A stretch of 64,000 nucleotides of DNA from Gautieria morchelliformis. Its lineage: Eukaryota; Basidiomycota; Agaricomycetes; Gomphales; Gomphaceae. The notes under the pieces are model-generated. The model was not told the DNA's origin, made no database searches, and saw nothing but the letters and a program-made list of their open reading frames with translations. Location of the stretch: the NCBI GenBank assembly GCA_015179125.1, contig WHVA01000137.1:124001-188000 (forward strand), given 5' to 3'. Positions 32,038 to 44,456 of the stretch are shown here, one piece after another (within the stretch, counting starts at the first letter, position 1; each line of letters starts with the position of its first letter). The translations under genes were made by a program, and so were the position numbers.

Positions 32038-34414
32038 ATGCGCCACGCCGAGGTAGAGACGCCGTCGCCTCCCTCGTCTACTTCACCAACCTTTCCTGCT
32101 CCGGGCTCCGCTGCTGTTCTCGCTGCTCTGAGCCGGAATGCCTCGGTCATTTCCTCTTCATCGAGCAGTAGTTCTTCCTCTTCTCTACTTCTAACAACTA
32201 CTCGTCCCGGCCCACTCCGCACGTTCTCGTCTCCTCGTAATAGAAGTCCATCAGGCGGCTCATCGACCCCCACCAGAGCAAGAGCCCCGCTTTATCTATC
32301 AAAGGAGCTGCTCGCCGAGAAAACCTCCGATGTCGCCGCCCGGAAGGCAGTCAGCAAATCCAGAAGCAACTCCAACGCAGGACGTCTCGGTCCCAATGAT
32401 TTCGCGATCGGGGAGGTTTTAGGCGAGGGCTCATACTCGACAGTCCGTATCTACAAGGGGGGACTATGATCGATTTCCTGATTGACAGTATAGGTCATGG
32501 CCGCCGTTTATCCCCCAACCCGGAAAGCTTATGCGATCAAGATCATTGACAAGGAGCCGCTAGTTCGGAAGAATCTGGTTAAGATTGCCAGCGTGGAAAA
32601 GAATGTGTTAGTCAAGCTTGCTGGACACCCAGGTATTGTGCGATTGCATTGGGCATTTCAAGATCAGTGGAGCTGGTGTGAGTCGTTAATCGATTCCGTG
32701 CAATGCGTGACTGATTCTTTCCCGATTCTCAGATTTCGTGCTTGATCTTGTTCCGCATGGCCAGCTACAAATGCATATATCCCGCCTAGGATCCATATGT
32801 GTTCCCTGTTCTCGCTGGTATGCCGCTCAGATGATTGACACTACTGCGTGGATGCACTCGAGAGGCGTTGCCCACCGCGATCTCAAACCTGAAAACATTT
32901 TACTGGACGATGACATGCGTATAAGAATTGCAGATTTTGGCAGCGCTAAGCTGTTTGAGGTCGGAGAAGAAGGTGAGTGGCTTTGCGAGCAATGGTGTTC
33001 GGTACTTAGGTGTCATGTAGACGACAGCTCGACCTCCTGGGTCGGAACGCCTCAGTATGTCCCCCCAGAGCTTCTTATCAGCAATACTATGCGTAAGAGG
33101 TTAAATATTCTCCCGATTGATATTTCACAACGTATTTACATATATACGGGCAGCTCCGACTTTTGGGCCATAGGGTGCATCCTGTACCAGATGATTTCTG
33201 GGACATTTCCATTTCAGGGTGCTACCAATTATCTCACCTGGGTCAAGGTCAGAAGTCTCGATTATAGTTTTCCAGAGGGCTTCGACGATGCAGCGCGGGA
33301 TTTAATACTCAAGCTTCTTGTTGGTATCTTTTTTTCCCTTGTAAGGGCAAGAGGCTTAAATGTTTATACGACTAGGTCCTCGACCCTGATGCACGTCTAG
33401 GCGCAGGCGAGCCCGGGACGCCTAATGACTTGTCAGCGTTGCGAGCGCACCCCTATTTCAGGTGTTTGTCATGGGACGCTTTATGGACCGATCCAGTGCC
33501 TCCCATCGCACCGGGCATCCTGAAAAGCCAGGCTTACTCCACCGAATCTGTTACATTCGACGCGGGGACAGAAGAGCGCCAGGCTGATGGGGATACGAAC
33601 GGGGTTGAGAATGCGCAGGAGCATAACGACGTCAAGCCCACTGAGAATGGCGAATTAGGCGCGAGACATGAGGGGAATAGCTCTTCTGGGTTGGACGTTG
33701 CGGGACTGGAGCGAGCACTCAGTTTAAAACGATCTCCGTCACCAACAGCTGGGTCTTCAGCCTTAGAACTCCATGACACCACATCGTCCTATGATGACTT
33801 ACCGCCCAGCGACAGCCCCGCGGGACGATTGGGCGGCATCTTGGAGTCGCTGACCCTGTCAAGTCGTAGCCGGCGCCCATCCACCACATCTGACTCCTCG
33901 ACCCTTTCTGACCCTGCACGCTGGATGCCGCTTCTGCGGCCATCAGAAACTCCTGTTTTCACGTCTTGCGTACTTAAGTCTACTAGGCGAGCGTTTCCGC
34001 GCCAGCTACTTCCCCTGACTGGGGGCGCAAAGAAGGGGTTACACGCCCAGGGTAGCAAAGCACGTCTACTAGTATTGACAAAGACGAGGCTGTTGTGCAT
34101 GAAAGAACACGACGGGGAACTGGTGGTGAAGAACGAGATGCTTATTGGCGGTCAGGGTGGTGGTATCGGAGTCGTTACGGGTGTGGAGAAGGGTGATCAG
34201 ACGTTTATGGTGCAGACCGTGAGCTCGTTTTGATCATTTGTTCCCTTCAAGTATAACAAATCCTATCTAGGTCTCAAAGTCGTACACCTACGTAACCGAC
34301 GACTCCGCGCTGGCCGCTCGGTGGGCGAAAGAAATTGGAGAGGCTTTGCCACCAAGCCCGGCATCGAATACAGATCTTCAACCCAACCTAATCGAACGGA
34401 CACAACTGTCTTAA
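32038..34414 (+). CDS. PDK1-type protein kinase (PKH/Ksg1 family)
   Basis: PDK1-type AGC kinases phosphorylate the activation loop of other AGC kinases and act in growth and cell-wall signalling. It starts MRHAEVETPSPPSSTSPTF with a Ser-rich N-terminus. The kinase domain shows FAIGEVLGEGSYSTV (Gly loop), YAIKIID (Lys), VLDLVPHGQLQMHI, AHRDLKPENILL (catalytic loop), IADFGSAK (Mg2+ site), SSTSWVGTPQYVPPELL (T-loop), MRKSSDFWAIGCILYQMISG and LRAHPYF. Introns split it at least six times, one inside the T-loop region and one (GTTAAATATT to GGGCAG) joining MRK to SSDFW. The C-terminal part (from about PRQLLPLTGGAKK through KSYTYVTDDSALAARWAKEI) fits the PDK1 PH-like domain. It ends with TAA at 34412-34414. 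All catalytic residues are present. It converges with ILV6. Confidence 0.93.
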
Positions 34415-34744
34415 TTCCGTGCCTGATACTCTCTTTCTCTTTATTTTTCATCTTCATTTTTGGGGTATTCTATGATTCTGCATCCACAATATCTTTCTCT
34501 TCACGCAATAAGCATTATGACTCGGGTCTGCCCTCTATCATATTTGCAGGTTCATATTTTCGGTCTAATTGCGCATCGCCTATCATACTTGGCCTTGGAT
34601 ACCTGCCTGTACACGTGAAGCCTTAATCCGTAATTACTTTTTCCCGCAGGCACAAAGGATGGTCTGTAATTACCCTTCTCCCTTCTCCCAATCAAATGTG
34701 TACTGTATTATTAGTGAAATAATGACTTTTCGGCAGTTCACTTC

Positions 34745-35949
34745 TCAGCCTGGAGGCAGGAGGCTAGCATCTACACCCTCGGACTCTTCAGCCGTTTCGT
34801 CTTCAACATCTGAAGCTATGGGCGTCCGCGGCATGACCATAAGACCTTTAATGGCCAATATTCAATATGGCACATACTACGCTGTGAAAAATCAAAGTCA
34901 CCTGTTCTTGCGCTCTCGAGCACGCCAAATGGCTTCACCAGGCTTAAAAATGCCTCGACCCTGCTCGACTTTCCTGTCATTTCCACAATGACGCTGTTTT
35001 CGCTCACGTCAACAAGCTTGGCGCCAAACTGGGATGCAAGCGTCGCGATAGACTGTAGATGCTGGTGTTTGCGGCGCAGCGCTTCTGAGGGCGTGATAGT
35101 ATCTGGGTCAGAGGTCGGCGACCGATGCACGGGTTGTCCGGAGTGTTCAAACGACTGAGCCAGAGCGATCTCGCGGTCGAGCTTGGTTTGGTGCTGGCTG
35201 TCTTGGGCTGGCGACGTATTTTGTGTCGCATCATACCATCGTTCTCTCCGCGGAGAATGTGAGGGTCCACCAACGAGCTGTTCCTCGAGATATTCCGGAC
35301 CAAGAATAGATACCTTGACGAGGAGGAGTTCCCGCAGGATGAGGCGTGTGTTGGTGTAGTCCAGCACAGCCCAAACGGGAACCTTGACACGCGGAGGGTG
35401 AGTATCTGTCGGACGAAAACAAAGACAGAGGCACACACAAGGTCCTCGAGCTGTCTTCTGGCCTGTTCCACAACACCGTCCTGGCCACTAAGCGCAATAC
35501 ACATCCGACTAAGATCCTTAATCTCGGTCTGACAAACGACGAGAGAGTCGATGTTAAACCCACGACCAGCTAAGATACCAGCAACACGAGAGAGCACTCC
35601 TGGCTCATTTTGTACTAGGCAATTTAAAATGTGTCTGACAATATAGCATAAACTAATGAAAGTGCATATACGCTAAAGGTACTTACGTTTTGAAAGGCTG
35701 CAAGCTGGGCGGTGGAGTGTTGTATAAAATATTAGTCACAGCCTCTTCTGCGCTGCGTTCTCTGGGTAAATCAAAAGCAGGCAGAGGAGGCGGTCGCGTC
35801 CTCTGCAGGCTTTTGTAGTTAAGGGCCGAAGTCGAGTCATCGACACCTGGCGGTGGCCTTGGTACTTGGGGCTCTTGCGACCTAGCTGAGACGGCAAAGT
35901 GTCGCGCTCGGATACGAGACCATGGAGCTCTCAGTCGTAAAGACAGCAT
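34745..35949 (-). CDS. ILV6: Acetolactate synthase regulatory subunit (Ilv6), mitochondrial
   Basis: Ilv6 activates the catalytic subunit Ilv2 and gives valine feedback in branched-chain amino-acid synthesis. The likely start MLSLRLRAPWSRIRARHFAV is a mitochondrial presequence; an in-frame ATG at 36042 would add 31 residues. An intron (donor GTAAGTACC) joins PFKTHILNCLVQNEPGVLSR and VAGILAGRGFNIDSLVVCQT, the ACT domain. VPVWAVLDYTNTRLILREL and VKVSILGPEY follow. A fungal insert (about SPRRERWYDA to PTSDPDTITP) precedes QSIATLASQFGAKLVDVSEN, SVIVEMTGKSSRVEAFLSL and VKPFGVLESARTG. A last intron joins LMVMPRTPIASDVED, ending with TGA at 34745-34747. Only 114 bp separate its start from the COG5 stop, so its promoter must be very short or overlap COG5. 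Confidence 0.93.
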
Positions 35950-36063
35950 CGACGTGGAAGACAAAGAGGCCCTGCCCTTACGACGCTCCTTCCAGGGCCA
36001 GACGAGTGAGTCACAGACAAATTTATCTAATAAAGTTTGCAAGACATTCCCACGACTCGCGAT

Positions 36064-39000
36064 CTACGCGACGCGTTTGGCATGCTGCAGTACCGCTCTA
36101 GCTAAATGAACATATTCCTCTCCACCCTCTTTGTCGTTTCCCTGGCGCATCTTCTCCCAGTGCACGAGCCCTCCTTCAATCAAGGTCCATGTTTCTGCTT
36201 CTGAGTGCTCGTCCACCCAACGCACATACTCAGCTTCGTGCCACCCGTGCAGGGTATGGGGTAACGGTATCGGTGAGCGTACCAAGATATGATGCAGGAC
36301 AACCAATGGTGGAAGGCCAGCGGTAAACTCTGGCAATGCCAAGTGTGCGTTGTCCAAGAAGAGGAGCGGTCTGCCCGTAAATTATCAGTGGCGAGCTTAG
36401 GGGCTACTGTGCCAGGAGGACGACTTACCGCAAGCCACGCAAAGATCGATATTCATCACCGATGATGTCTAGTTTAGGGGCATTTTGTCCATATTCAGCC
36501 ATGAAGGCATTTAACGCAAACTCAAGCTCGGTCATGTCACTGGTGAGTTGCAGTTTCCCACTCTCACCCAGTGGTTTCGCAATTGATACGTGGGTGACAA
36601 ATGTCCGAAGTACATACTTGACGATTTGGGTTGTCCTGCAGAAAATACTGGTGAATACTAAACTGGGCAGAAAGTGAATGAAGCACCGACCATTCCTGAG
36701 TAATGTCCCCGATGGTGTATCTGCTTAATACCTCCTTCCGGATAAATGTCAACTTGTCGACGAGCTCTTTCATGTAGACGCTTGCACCGCCCATGCCAGG
36801 TGGCAGGTCGTCCAAAGCCTTCCCAAAGTCTACTCGGTGGAGGCGGGCGATAATCGAGCTGATTTCACGTCTTATTGCCATGAGCAGTGGTTCATACGTG
36901 CGTTCGCATGTATGTTGCATGTTCTACAATGTATGAGCATGTGTGAGAGTCAACAAGATTATTTCTCATACGTGGATGGCAGGTTCGAAGGCGCCAAACA
37001 CGCTGGCAGGATATTCGTACCCTAGCTTTGTCAATCGAGTCCAACAGTTGTGTAATGCAACCACCAACTGAGCATTCAACGCCAGTTGAGGAGAAGCCGT
37101 TGGACCCAACATCGACATTGCAGAGCGATCTCGTATGATCTGCGCATGGCAACCATGTCAGCGTGTCCGTGCCCATCTTTACATTAATTCCAATATCACC
37201 GTCACTCACCAAAGCATCTATCCTTGCAACTAGCCCCTCTAATGCAACGCCCACATTTTTGGCTACAGCCTTCACTAGCAGTGGGTCAAACTTCGCGGAA
37301 TCGAGCTCATTTGCCACTGTGCGAGCTATGCTGATGCCTTCCGCCGTACCAGGCGGGGCACGCGCACCGCCTGACATCGCTTGACCAACGGATTCATTAA
37401 GCCGATTCAGGGAGCGTGCTAGATAGAATGCCTCGAACTGCGCAACGGATCGCAGCACAAGCACTGTTTCGGGACTGTCAAAGAAGTATCACATTGGTCG
37501 ATGATTCGTATCCCAACTCGTTTTGACATGCCTCTGGTTATTGTGCGAGTACGATGTATTGGTCTGCACAGCAATCTTGGCAAAGAAATCATGGAAAAGC
37601 CGCAGGAATCTCGGGTAGCCTATTCCAAGGGTCTGTTGAAGGAAAGTTGAACCTACGCATCGTCAGTTGCCCGCGTCCAACGCTCAATAACATACAGCTG
37701 TTCATAAATACCTTTAGCGGCATCTCGAGAATGTTTTTCCAAAGAAAGAGAGAGTGTGGTCCAGAATGTAGAGCTTGGCTTATTGTCTAAGCGCTGGTTG
37801 GAGGGGTTTCACAGCACGCCACAGGAGGATCACAAAAGCACCACACCTTCATCGCCTCATCCATGAAAGGCATCTGTGATGCTGGATCCCTTTTCAGATT
37901 CAGAACCTTTTCAAGGGTATAAACCTAGAAGCAACCTTCAATACGATGTACAGAAAGTAAAAGAGGCCATTATGCACTTTGATGCAGCAGTTTGCAAGGT
38001 CCTCGATGAGACCTTCGAGACGTGTCCACATGGCTGATGTCCACTGCGGTGCTGTCAAACTTGTGGGCTCAGTCCGCACTCGGGACTTGTACATGAGACT
38101 TGGAGAAATATCTTCGCATCAACTAGTTGAGCATAGTCCGAGTAAGACTGACAGGAAAACTACCTTTAGAACCAGACTCTTTTGAAATGCGTGAAACATC
38201 GAAAGTGGATTGAATCCGCGTCTGTACGGTCTCCGTCAGATCTTGGACTAGAGATTGCACAAGTTCGGGTAACTGGCGAAGATTGAACGCCGTCTGAAGA
38301 GACGACGCCAGCAAGGACTGGTTCTATATGAAATAGACTTAGTATGTATGCCAATGTAGCGTCAACAAACATACCAATGTAGCAAGCCCCGACACGACCA
38401 TGTTCTCCATCTCTGTGGTCACATACGCACGAGCCGCATCTATAGCAGGGAAATACGCTGTAACGGCGTTGACGGAACGTAATGGGACAGCCTGCTCGTC
38501 TGCAGTAGAGCTTTCAGATTCATGAGACGAGTGCGCCGGTGAATTCGACCGAGGAGTCGAATCTTCCAGTAGTGACGCTGACATTGACAGTCAGTATCGC
38601 AAAAGAATACGTGTTGGAAGTCTCGGTCACCTAACTCCGCGATACTCAACGCCGCCTTGGCAAGATTACGCTCCTTTTCGCCTTCATGTTCATCATCGGC
38701 TGTATTATTGAGTTCCTTGCCGTTCACATGCCCCATCCCCTCCACTTCACCGGATCCGGGTCCGACGGCCTTTTTTATCTCTGCCATTTGGAACTCTAGC
38801 CTCCGCGCGACAATCACGAAGCGTGCGGTACGTCTGAGAACATCGGAGGCGAGCTGCAGACGTTGTAGACGGGAGACATGCCCCTCAAGTGCCTTATAAG
38901 GAACACGTATTTTGTGACGAAGTCTAAGAAGGTAAATGCGGGTATAGACATAATGACGTATGTTATTACGTACTTGTCAAGAGACTGGGTGACTTCGGTT

Positions 39001-39424
39001 AACCCTCGACGAACGGCAGCGAGTGATGCCTCAAGTTCGCCAGCACCAGCAGCTTGAACTAGCAACGCTTCGTGATGATTTGTCACCTACAAATAAACGA
39101 AATTGCTCGTCGACGAGTCAGCGTGAAGTGCAGAAGATACATACGACAGTCTTAAGCTGCTTTCCGACATCATCAATCCCGATGTTCAGCTTTTTCAGGA
39201 CAAAGGAAATGTCTTCTTTCGCCGGTTCAGCAGTCACGGTTTTAGAAGGTCTTGATAGTGGTGTCTTGGGATGCTGCTTTGCGTAAGGTTCCCCAGCTAG
39301 AATCGCATTAGCATAGTCATTAGGATCGAATCCGGGCTGAGAAAATAAATCATAATCTGACCCTCAAGAATGAGTAAAGCGACAACAGCAAAGGGAAAGC
39401 CGAAACAAGCTCCGTACCAGTCAT
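36064..39424 (-). CDS. COG5: Conserved oligomeric Golgi complex subunit 5 (COG5)
   Basis: COG is the tethering complex for retrograde vesicles at the Golgi; COG5 is in lobe B. Exon 1 is a 7 nt micro-exon (ATGACTG) at 39424-39418, joined to DYDLFSQPGFDPNDYANAIL, the conserved COG5 start. Then come DISFVLKKLNIGIDDVGKQL, NHHEALLVQAAGAGELEASL and VRRGLTEVTQSLDK of the N-terminal coiled coil. Further exons carry AYFPAIDAARAYVTTEMENM, LRQLPELVQSLVQDLTETV, FEAFYLARSLNRLNESVGQ and DLPPGMGGASVYMKELVDKL. It ends HLARAVLQHAKRVA with TAG at 36064-36066. Many short introns break the gene; no stop was needed inside exons. Identification of the N-terminus is strong; middle joins are approximate. Confidence 0.85.
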
Positions 39425-39819
39425 TTCAATGCATGTGTGTCGAGCATACAATGGCTAATAACCCTCAGAGCCGTTTCTTTGTATTTGTTTACGTGGATGA
39501 TGCTTAGATTCGAGCGTTTATATAATTTCCTGTTTTAGAAACTTCATGAATTACTAATCTTAGGTTTTAATCAGTTCGCAGCATTGAGTTGACAGTGTGA
39601 TAGTCTGATAGACTCTTGAGCACAGCTAGCAGGAGGCTCACTTTTTGGGAGCGTGTCAGCCAACTTGAAGAGGAGAGTTGACTCACTACGCTAGGTAGAA
39701 TCAAAGGATCTAGGTCTGTTGTAAGCTCTAGGAATCTAGCATGTATTTACAAGATCTGCTCCTGGTACATGCAAATTTCGTGAAGTAGGTAAGTCTCGAG
39801 TGTAGTCTGTGCTTACAAA
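39425..39819. other. Intergenic between COG5 and the first Ssu1-like gene
   Basis: 395 bp: presumed COG5 promoter and 3' flank of the transporter. No frame or motif was seen. Confidence 0.4.
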
Positions 39820-41249
39820 CTATTTCTCATTCTTCTGGCTCCCGGTGCCGTGATCGTCGGAAGGATCCCCACTCTGTACCAGATCAAGTTGTACCAAATC
39901 ATTCTCAAGGCATGGCACATGTAATAATCGTTGGTCGAATATATGTACCAGTGTCAGTCCAGCTAGAATGGCCCATGTCACGATGACCACTGCAGCATAG
40001 ATGGCGCCAAGTATGCGGAATGACCGTACGTCCAGCGCATAGGCCAGTTGGATCGTTAACAATGCGTGCACACCCTATATTGTCAGCCAGTCCGGCCCTG
40101 AATATTGAATATCAGAGAGCACATAAGATGCAGGACACTTACATTTGGAAAGACTAGGCTCCCATATGCCAGCGTGAAGGGTATTTTCTTTCCGCAAGCT
40201 AGAGTATCGACGAGCGCGATGACTGCAAAAAGCAGCCACCACACGGCGATACACCATAATGCGAAGGCACAGACGAGGCAAACAACGTAGAGCAGTCTCC
40301 CGACCAGCTCGTCCTCGAGCACCCTTTCAAAATTCCGCCCGGCGTTCAAGAGCGAGTAACCAGCATGGCCGCACGGTACCAACGGCAAGAACGAAGAAAG
40401 GATCCCGCCCACGTCGGGGAATCCGTGAAGAAGGAGGCGGTGGAAGTAAAGCACTAGGATCATGAGTGCCAGAAACATGCCAATGACAAGGACAATGATG
40501 GATATTGCCATTGTTAGCAATGCATGAGGCATGGAGTAATGCATCAGTGCAGCTGCAATGAGCTGGCCTGTCGACGATGTAGCGATGAGCGCCACAATGG
40601 GTTGAAGCCAATGAGCGGTGAGAGTCGGCATAGAGTACTTGTGATGATTCATCCTGGGTGATTAACGAAGTTAGTGGACTCAAGTGTCTCGAAGTCCGCG
40701 GAGAAATTGCGCACATGACATAAAGCAAGCCGAAACAACACACAGATGACAGGATGACGATTATCCACCAAAATATCCATAAAACATACAAGAAAGTCAC
40801 ACCTCCAAAACCCCAATTTTGGTAGACAACGCCGAGTCCTGTAGAAACCAGAATCGAAGCACTCATGGGCAAGCAGCCTAAGTAAAGACTTTGAACAGGA
40901 TGACGGATCATGCTGTCCCAGACTCCATGAAACATAATGTAGCGGGTTATAGCAAACGCTACAAATGCGATGAAGAGGAGTAGATCGAGGGAAAATATCC
41001 CTAAGGAAAATGCGTTCATGACTCTTGTGTTGCCGCCGTACGGGAAATTGTGGAACAGGAGACTAACCACACCTGTGCTCACGTTGATAGTGAACCAAGC
41101 AGGAGTAATATCCCTGTAGGACGTACCAGAGAATAACCACATCAGCTAGCTGTGTAATGTTATTATGGAACAACGCACCGAACGATATCCTTGACCATTT
41201 TCGTAAGTTGGAACGGTGCCCTCGATGCAAACAACGTGTGGGGCTGCAT
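39820..41249 (-). CDS. SSU1: Ssu1-type sulfite / organic-anion efflux transporter, copy A
   Basis: TDT-family (SLAC1/TehA fold) plasma-membrane proteins export sulfite or transport C4-dicarboxylates; Ssu1 gives sulfite resistance. It starts MQPHTLFASRAPFQLTKMVK; an intron joins VR to DITPAWFTINVSTGVVSLL and HNFPYGGN, the family N-terminus. HPVQSLYLGCLPM, YQNWGFGGVTFLYVLWIFWW, TLTAHWLQPIVALIATSSTG, PHALLTMAISIIVLVIGMFL and SSFLPLVPCGHAGYSLLNAG follow. About ten hydrophobic segments are visible. The last exon begins GVHALLTIQLAYALDVRSFR and ends GSQKNEK with TAG at 39820-39822. Substrate is inferred from the family only. A paralogue lies 1.4 kb upstream in the same orientation. Confidence 0.88.
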
Positions 41250-42695
41250 GGTTATGGTTATCTCTCATTCTGGAAGCTCTGTGCTTTCCCTTTCATATCG
41301 TTCAACTTGATAAATTAGCAGTGGATGGCGATCCCAAATGCGGACTGACCGTCGGTACTCGCAATGGGAAGCTGGGCCTTCTTGTCCCTCTTGAAAATGC
41401 AAAGATTTCAAATGAAACTTGCATCGCCTGGGTCAACTCCGGGACCCCGCGGTCCTGGAATATATGGAAATGTACATGCAGTTAGTTGATTCCATTGCCT
41501 TGACTTACGTCCCACAGGACTATTGCCACTAGCTGTGGCTCTGGACCATAGCAGCGGTAAACAGAGCATCGGTAAACAGAGCAGGTACAGGGCCCTTCAA
41601 GTCAAAGTAGGGCAAGAGTCAGGAATGTTGCTGACTTCTCAACGTTCAACGTTCAACTCCCGGGCCGACCATCTATCAGCTGAAAAGCCCAGGCAAGACC
41701 AATTTAATATCAAATACCTAGAAACCACTTACATACTGTATGAGCGAATTAGGATATACTGTATGCCTTGTGAGGTTCTTCAGAAAATTGTGTTGCAAGT
41801 TGCATATACGTCTCCCAGAGAAGCATGCATCAGGACATGCACCTACATGCAGGGCATTGCGAACAACCTTAAATACCCGACGAGCATAGGGAGGTAGAAA
41901 GCTTCGTTTGACTGCAAGAGTACAAGGGGCTCCGCAACCAGAAAAATTGGAATCGTAGTTGTTTGATGCTCCACTTCACTCAAGTGGTGCAAGTCATAGA
42001 AAAAGCTGGGTAAACGTAGCTGCAAGTTGCGAAACCACTAGTCTGTTATATAGGGCTCAATCACGCGGTCTGTATCAGGGGAGCGCCTTACATTACACTC
42101 GACTAGCACATGAGTTCGGGGAGCTTGAAAGAAGCACCAATAAACATTCCTAGCTTGCTTCTATATAAAAGCTCAGAGCCTATGTCGGTGCTGATCCTGA
42201 TCAGTGACCACGGCCACCGAGGCCTTTCTCAAAGTTATCTAGGGTCAATGTCTAAAATACCTCAGACAATAACTAGTAACGAGAAAAAAACAGCTTACGG
42301 TATAAGATTCCAAAGGATAACGTCAGGGGTTCGCCAGAGACTCTGACCATCCTGAGGGCCACCGATACACGCCTAGACCTTAAAACGCTTGCACTATGGG
42401 CTCAATCCTCAGTGTAAGGGCTCGTCAATTGATCAAAACAATTGACAACTCGTCCCCTTTGTGCTTTGGAGAGGAGGGCTCCACCGTACTCATTGAACTT
42501 GCGTAGTATCAGCCCTCGCTCTCTCCGTACTACATCTATGATTGGTGATTGGAACATGGGACATTGATGAAGGGTCCGGGTCAGAGCTAACACAGGTTCT
42601 GTTCCGCACCAACAAGGCATTAGTGTCTTGAGGACCTTAGTTTTGGGGAAAAAGGGAAATGCGACGGCCACCCGTGCTTGCGATGGGGCCACTAT
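41250..42695. other. Spacer between the two transporter genes, nothing recognised
   Basis: 1.45 kb. The frames at 41523-41897 (+) and 42402-42692 (-) have no family motif. It should hold the copy A promoter. No transposon remnant was recognised. Confidence 0.4.
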
Positions 42696-44168
42696 TTAGC
42701 TTCTTTTGCTATTGTTTTCACCGCTGACGTGATCTGCAGGCTGACTCAAGTCATCGTCGACGTATGGTGCGTGAAATATACTCCTATCCAGGACCCGTGT
42801 GAGCGTTGGTATGGCAAGGATAATCCAGGTAAGGATGACCGCCGCCCCGTATATCGATCCAAGGACCCGAAACACTGTAGCGTCAAGGGCTACGGCCAAC
42901 TGCATGGTGAGAAGTGCATGCACACCCTACATCCGAGTGGTGGTTGTCACGATTGAGACTTACAAATAATGCGTAGGGATGCAGAACCTACAGTTGGAAA
43001 AACGAGCCCCCAGAAAGCTAATTTGAAAGGTATTCTGCGTCCTCGAAAAAGAACGTCCCCTATGGCAATGATTGCCATGAAAAGCCACCAGACTCCTAGG
43101 CACCATAATACAAATGCGGCGAAGAAGCAACACACGTTGAGGATCCTTCCTGATAGTTCGTCCCCAACCACGCTACCTGCACCATGGGGCATCGTCACCT
43201 TGAAATTTTGTCCTGCCAGTAGGAAGGAGTACCCAGCCTGACCGCAAGGCCCGAGAGGAAGGAAGGACGAGATGATCATATCAACGTCTGGGAGACCATC
43301 AATAAGTATGCGACGCATGTAGACCGTCAGAATCATCAAAGCCAGGGATATCCCAATGATTACTATGACAGCGGACACTCCGATGGTGAGAAACGCATGG
43401 GGTAGATGTATCGGAATCAACACATCCGCAAGAAGCTGGCCCGTTGAGGAGCAGACGACGAGCGTGACAACGGGGAGTAGCCACAACGGCGTTAGAGTAG
43501 ACATGGAATGATTGTGACGTGTGACCCTACTTATGGTGAGTAAAATTAGGCGCGAAATTGGGAGGGGAAGACACACATGACATAGATAAGGCCAAAACAA
43601 CATAGGAGGGAAAGTATGGCATCCAGCCACCAGAAAGCCCAGAGGACGTACACGAATCTGACGCCACCGAATCCCCAATATTGATATACAACGACGATGG
43701 CCACGGTGATGAGAGTATCCGCTCCCATGGGAAAGCAACCTAAGTAAAGACTCTGAACTGGATGGTGCAATATCGAGCGCCAGATTCTGGGGAACATAAC
43801 ATAACAAGCCACGGATAGGGCAAGGAATACGCTGAAAAGTAGCAGATTCAGGAAGAAGAATGCTAAGGCAAATCCGTTCATAAGCTTGGAATTGCCCCCA
43901 TACGGAAAGCCATGCAGCAAAGAGCTGATTATCCCGGTCCCCATATTGATAGCGAACCAACCAGGGGAAAAATGCCTTAAACGCAAATTGTGCATCATTG
44001 AAATAAGTGGAATAGTTGGACGAGATACGGACCTTATGACATCTCGGAATGACTTCTTGGGCGATGACGGGCTCAACGTAGGTGCAGCTGAAGTGTTGAT
44101 CTACAAAAAATCATGACAGACATTAGGCCAGGGGATCTAGCTTGAGACCTTGGCATCGTGCTCACCAT
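42696..44168 (-). CDS. SSU1: Ssu1-type sulfite / organic-anion efflux transporter, copy B
   Basis: Paralogue of the gene at 39820-41249 with the same domain order. The first exon seems to be only the start codon (ATG then donor GTGAGC, 44168-44166). The second exon reads INTSAAPTLSPSSPKKSFRD. The next joins VIR to HFSPGWFAINMGTGIISSLL and HGFPYGGN. Then HPVQSLYLGCFPMGADTLI, YQYWGFGGVRFVYVLWAFWW, TLTPLWLLPVVTLVVCSSTG, SSFLPLGPCGQAGYSFLLAG and GVHALLTMQLAVALDATVFR. It ends HVSGENNSKRS with TAA at 42696-42698. It differs from copy A in its longer Ser/Lys N-terminus and C-terminal tail. A TATA box lies 43-48 bp before the ATG. Confidence 0.87.
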
Positions 44169-44210
44169 AGCTCCCGTATTCCAGCCGGAACGATGCCCTC
44201 CTTATAAACG

Positions 44211-44216
44211 CACAGA
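44211..44216 (-). promoter_or_regulatory. TATA box of transporter copy B
   Basis: Minus strand TATAAG in the context GTTTATAAGGAGGG, unusually close to the proposed ATG at 44168, which would leave a leader of only about 15 nt. This fits either a very short leader or a start further downstream. Confidence 0.4.
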
Positions 44217-44456
44217 TATGAAATTTATGACGGTGGTGTACGGAGGGAACCTCCCCGCTGAAAGTAGCTATGAGTACAACCTGAGGTATGACGTGATGCC
44301 GACAGCGGCGAGCTCCTAGGCTCCTCACAAATCGAGCCTGACGAGTCGGAGTTGCAACGTGGCGGGCACCACGTTGAGCTCACATCGACTCTTCCCCGTC
44401 GTTGCTGACATTTTGAGTACTGGATGTAGTTGTCTTCGACGCGATCTACCCTCGTG

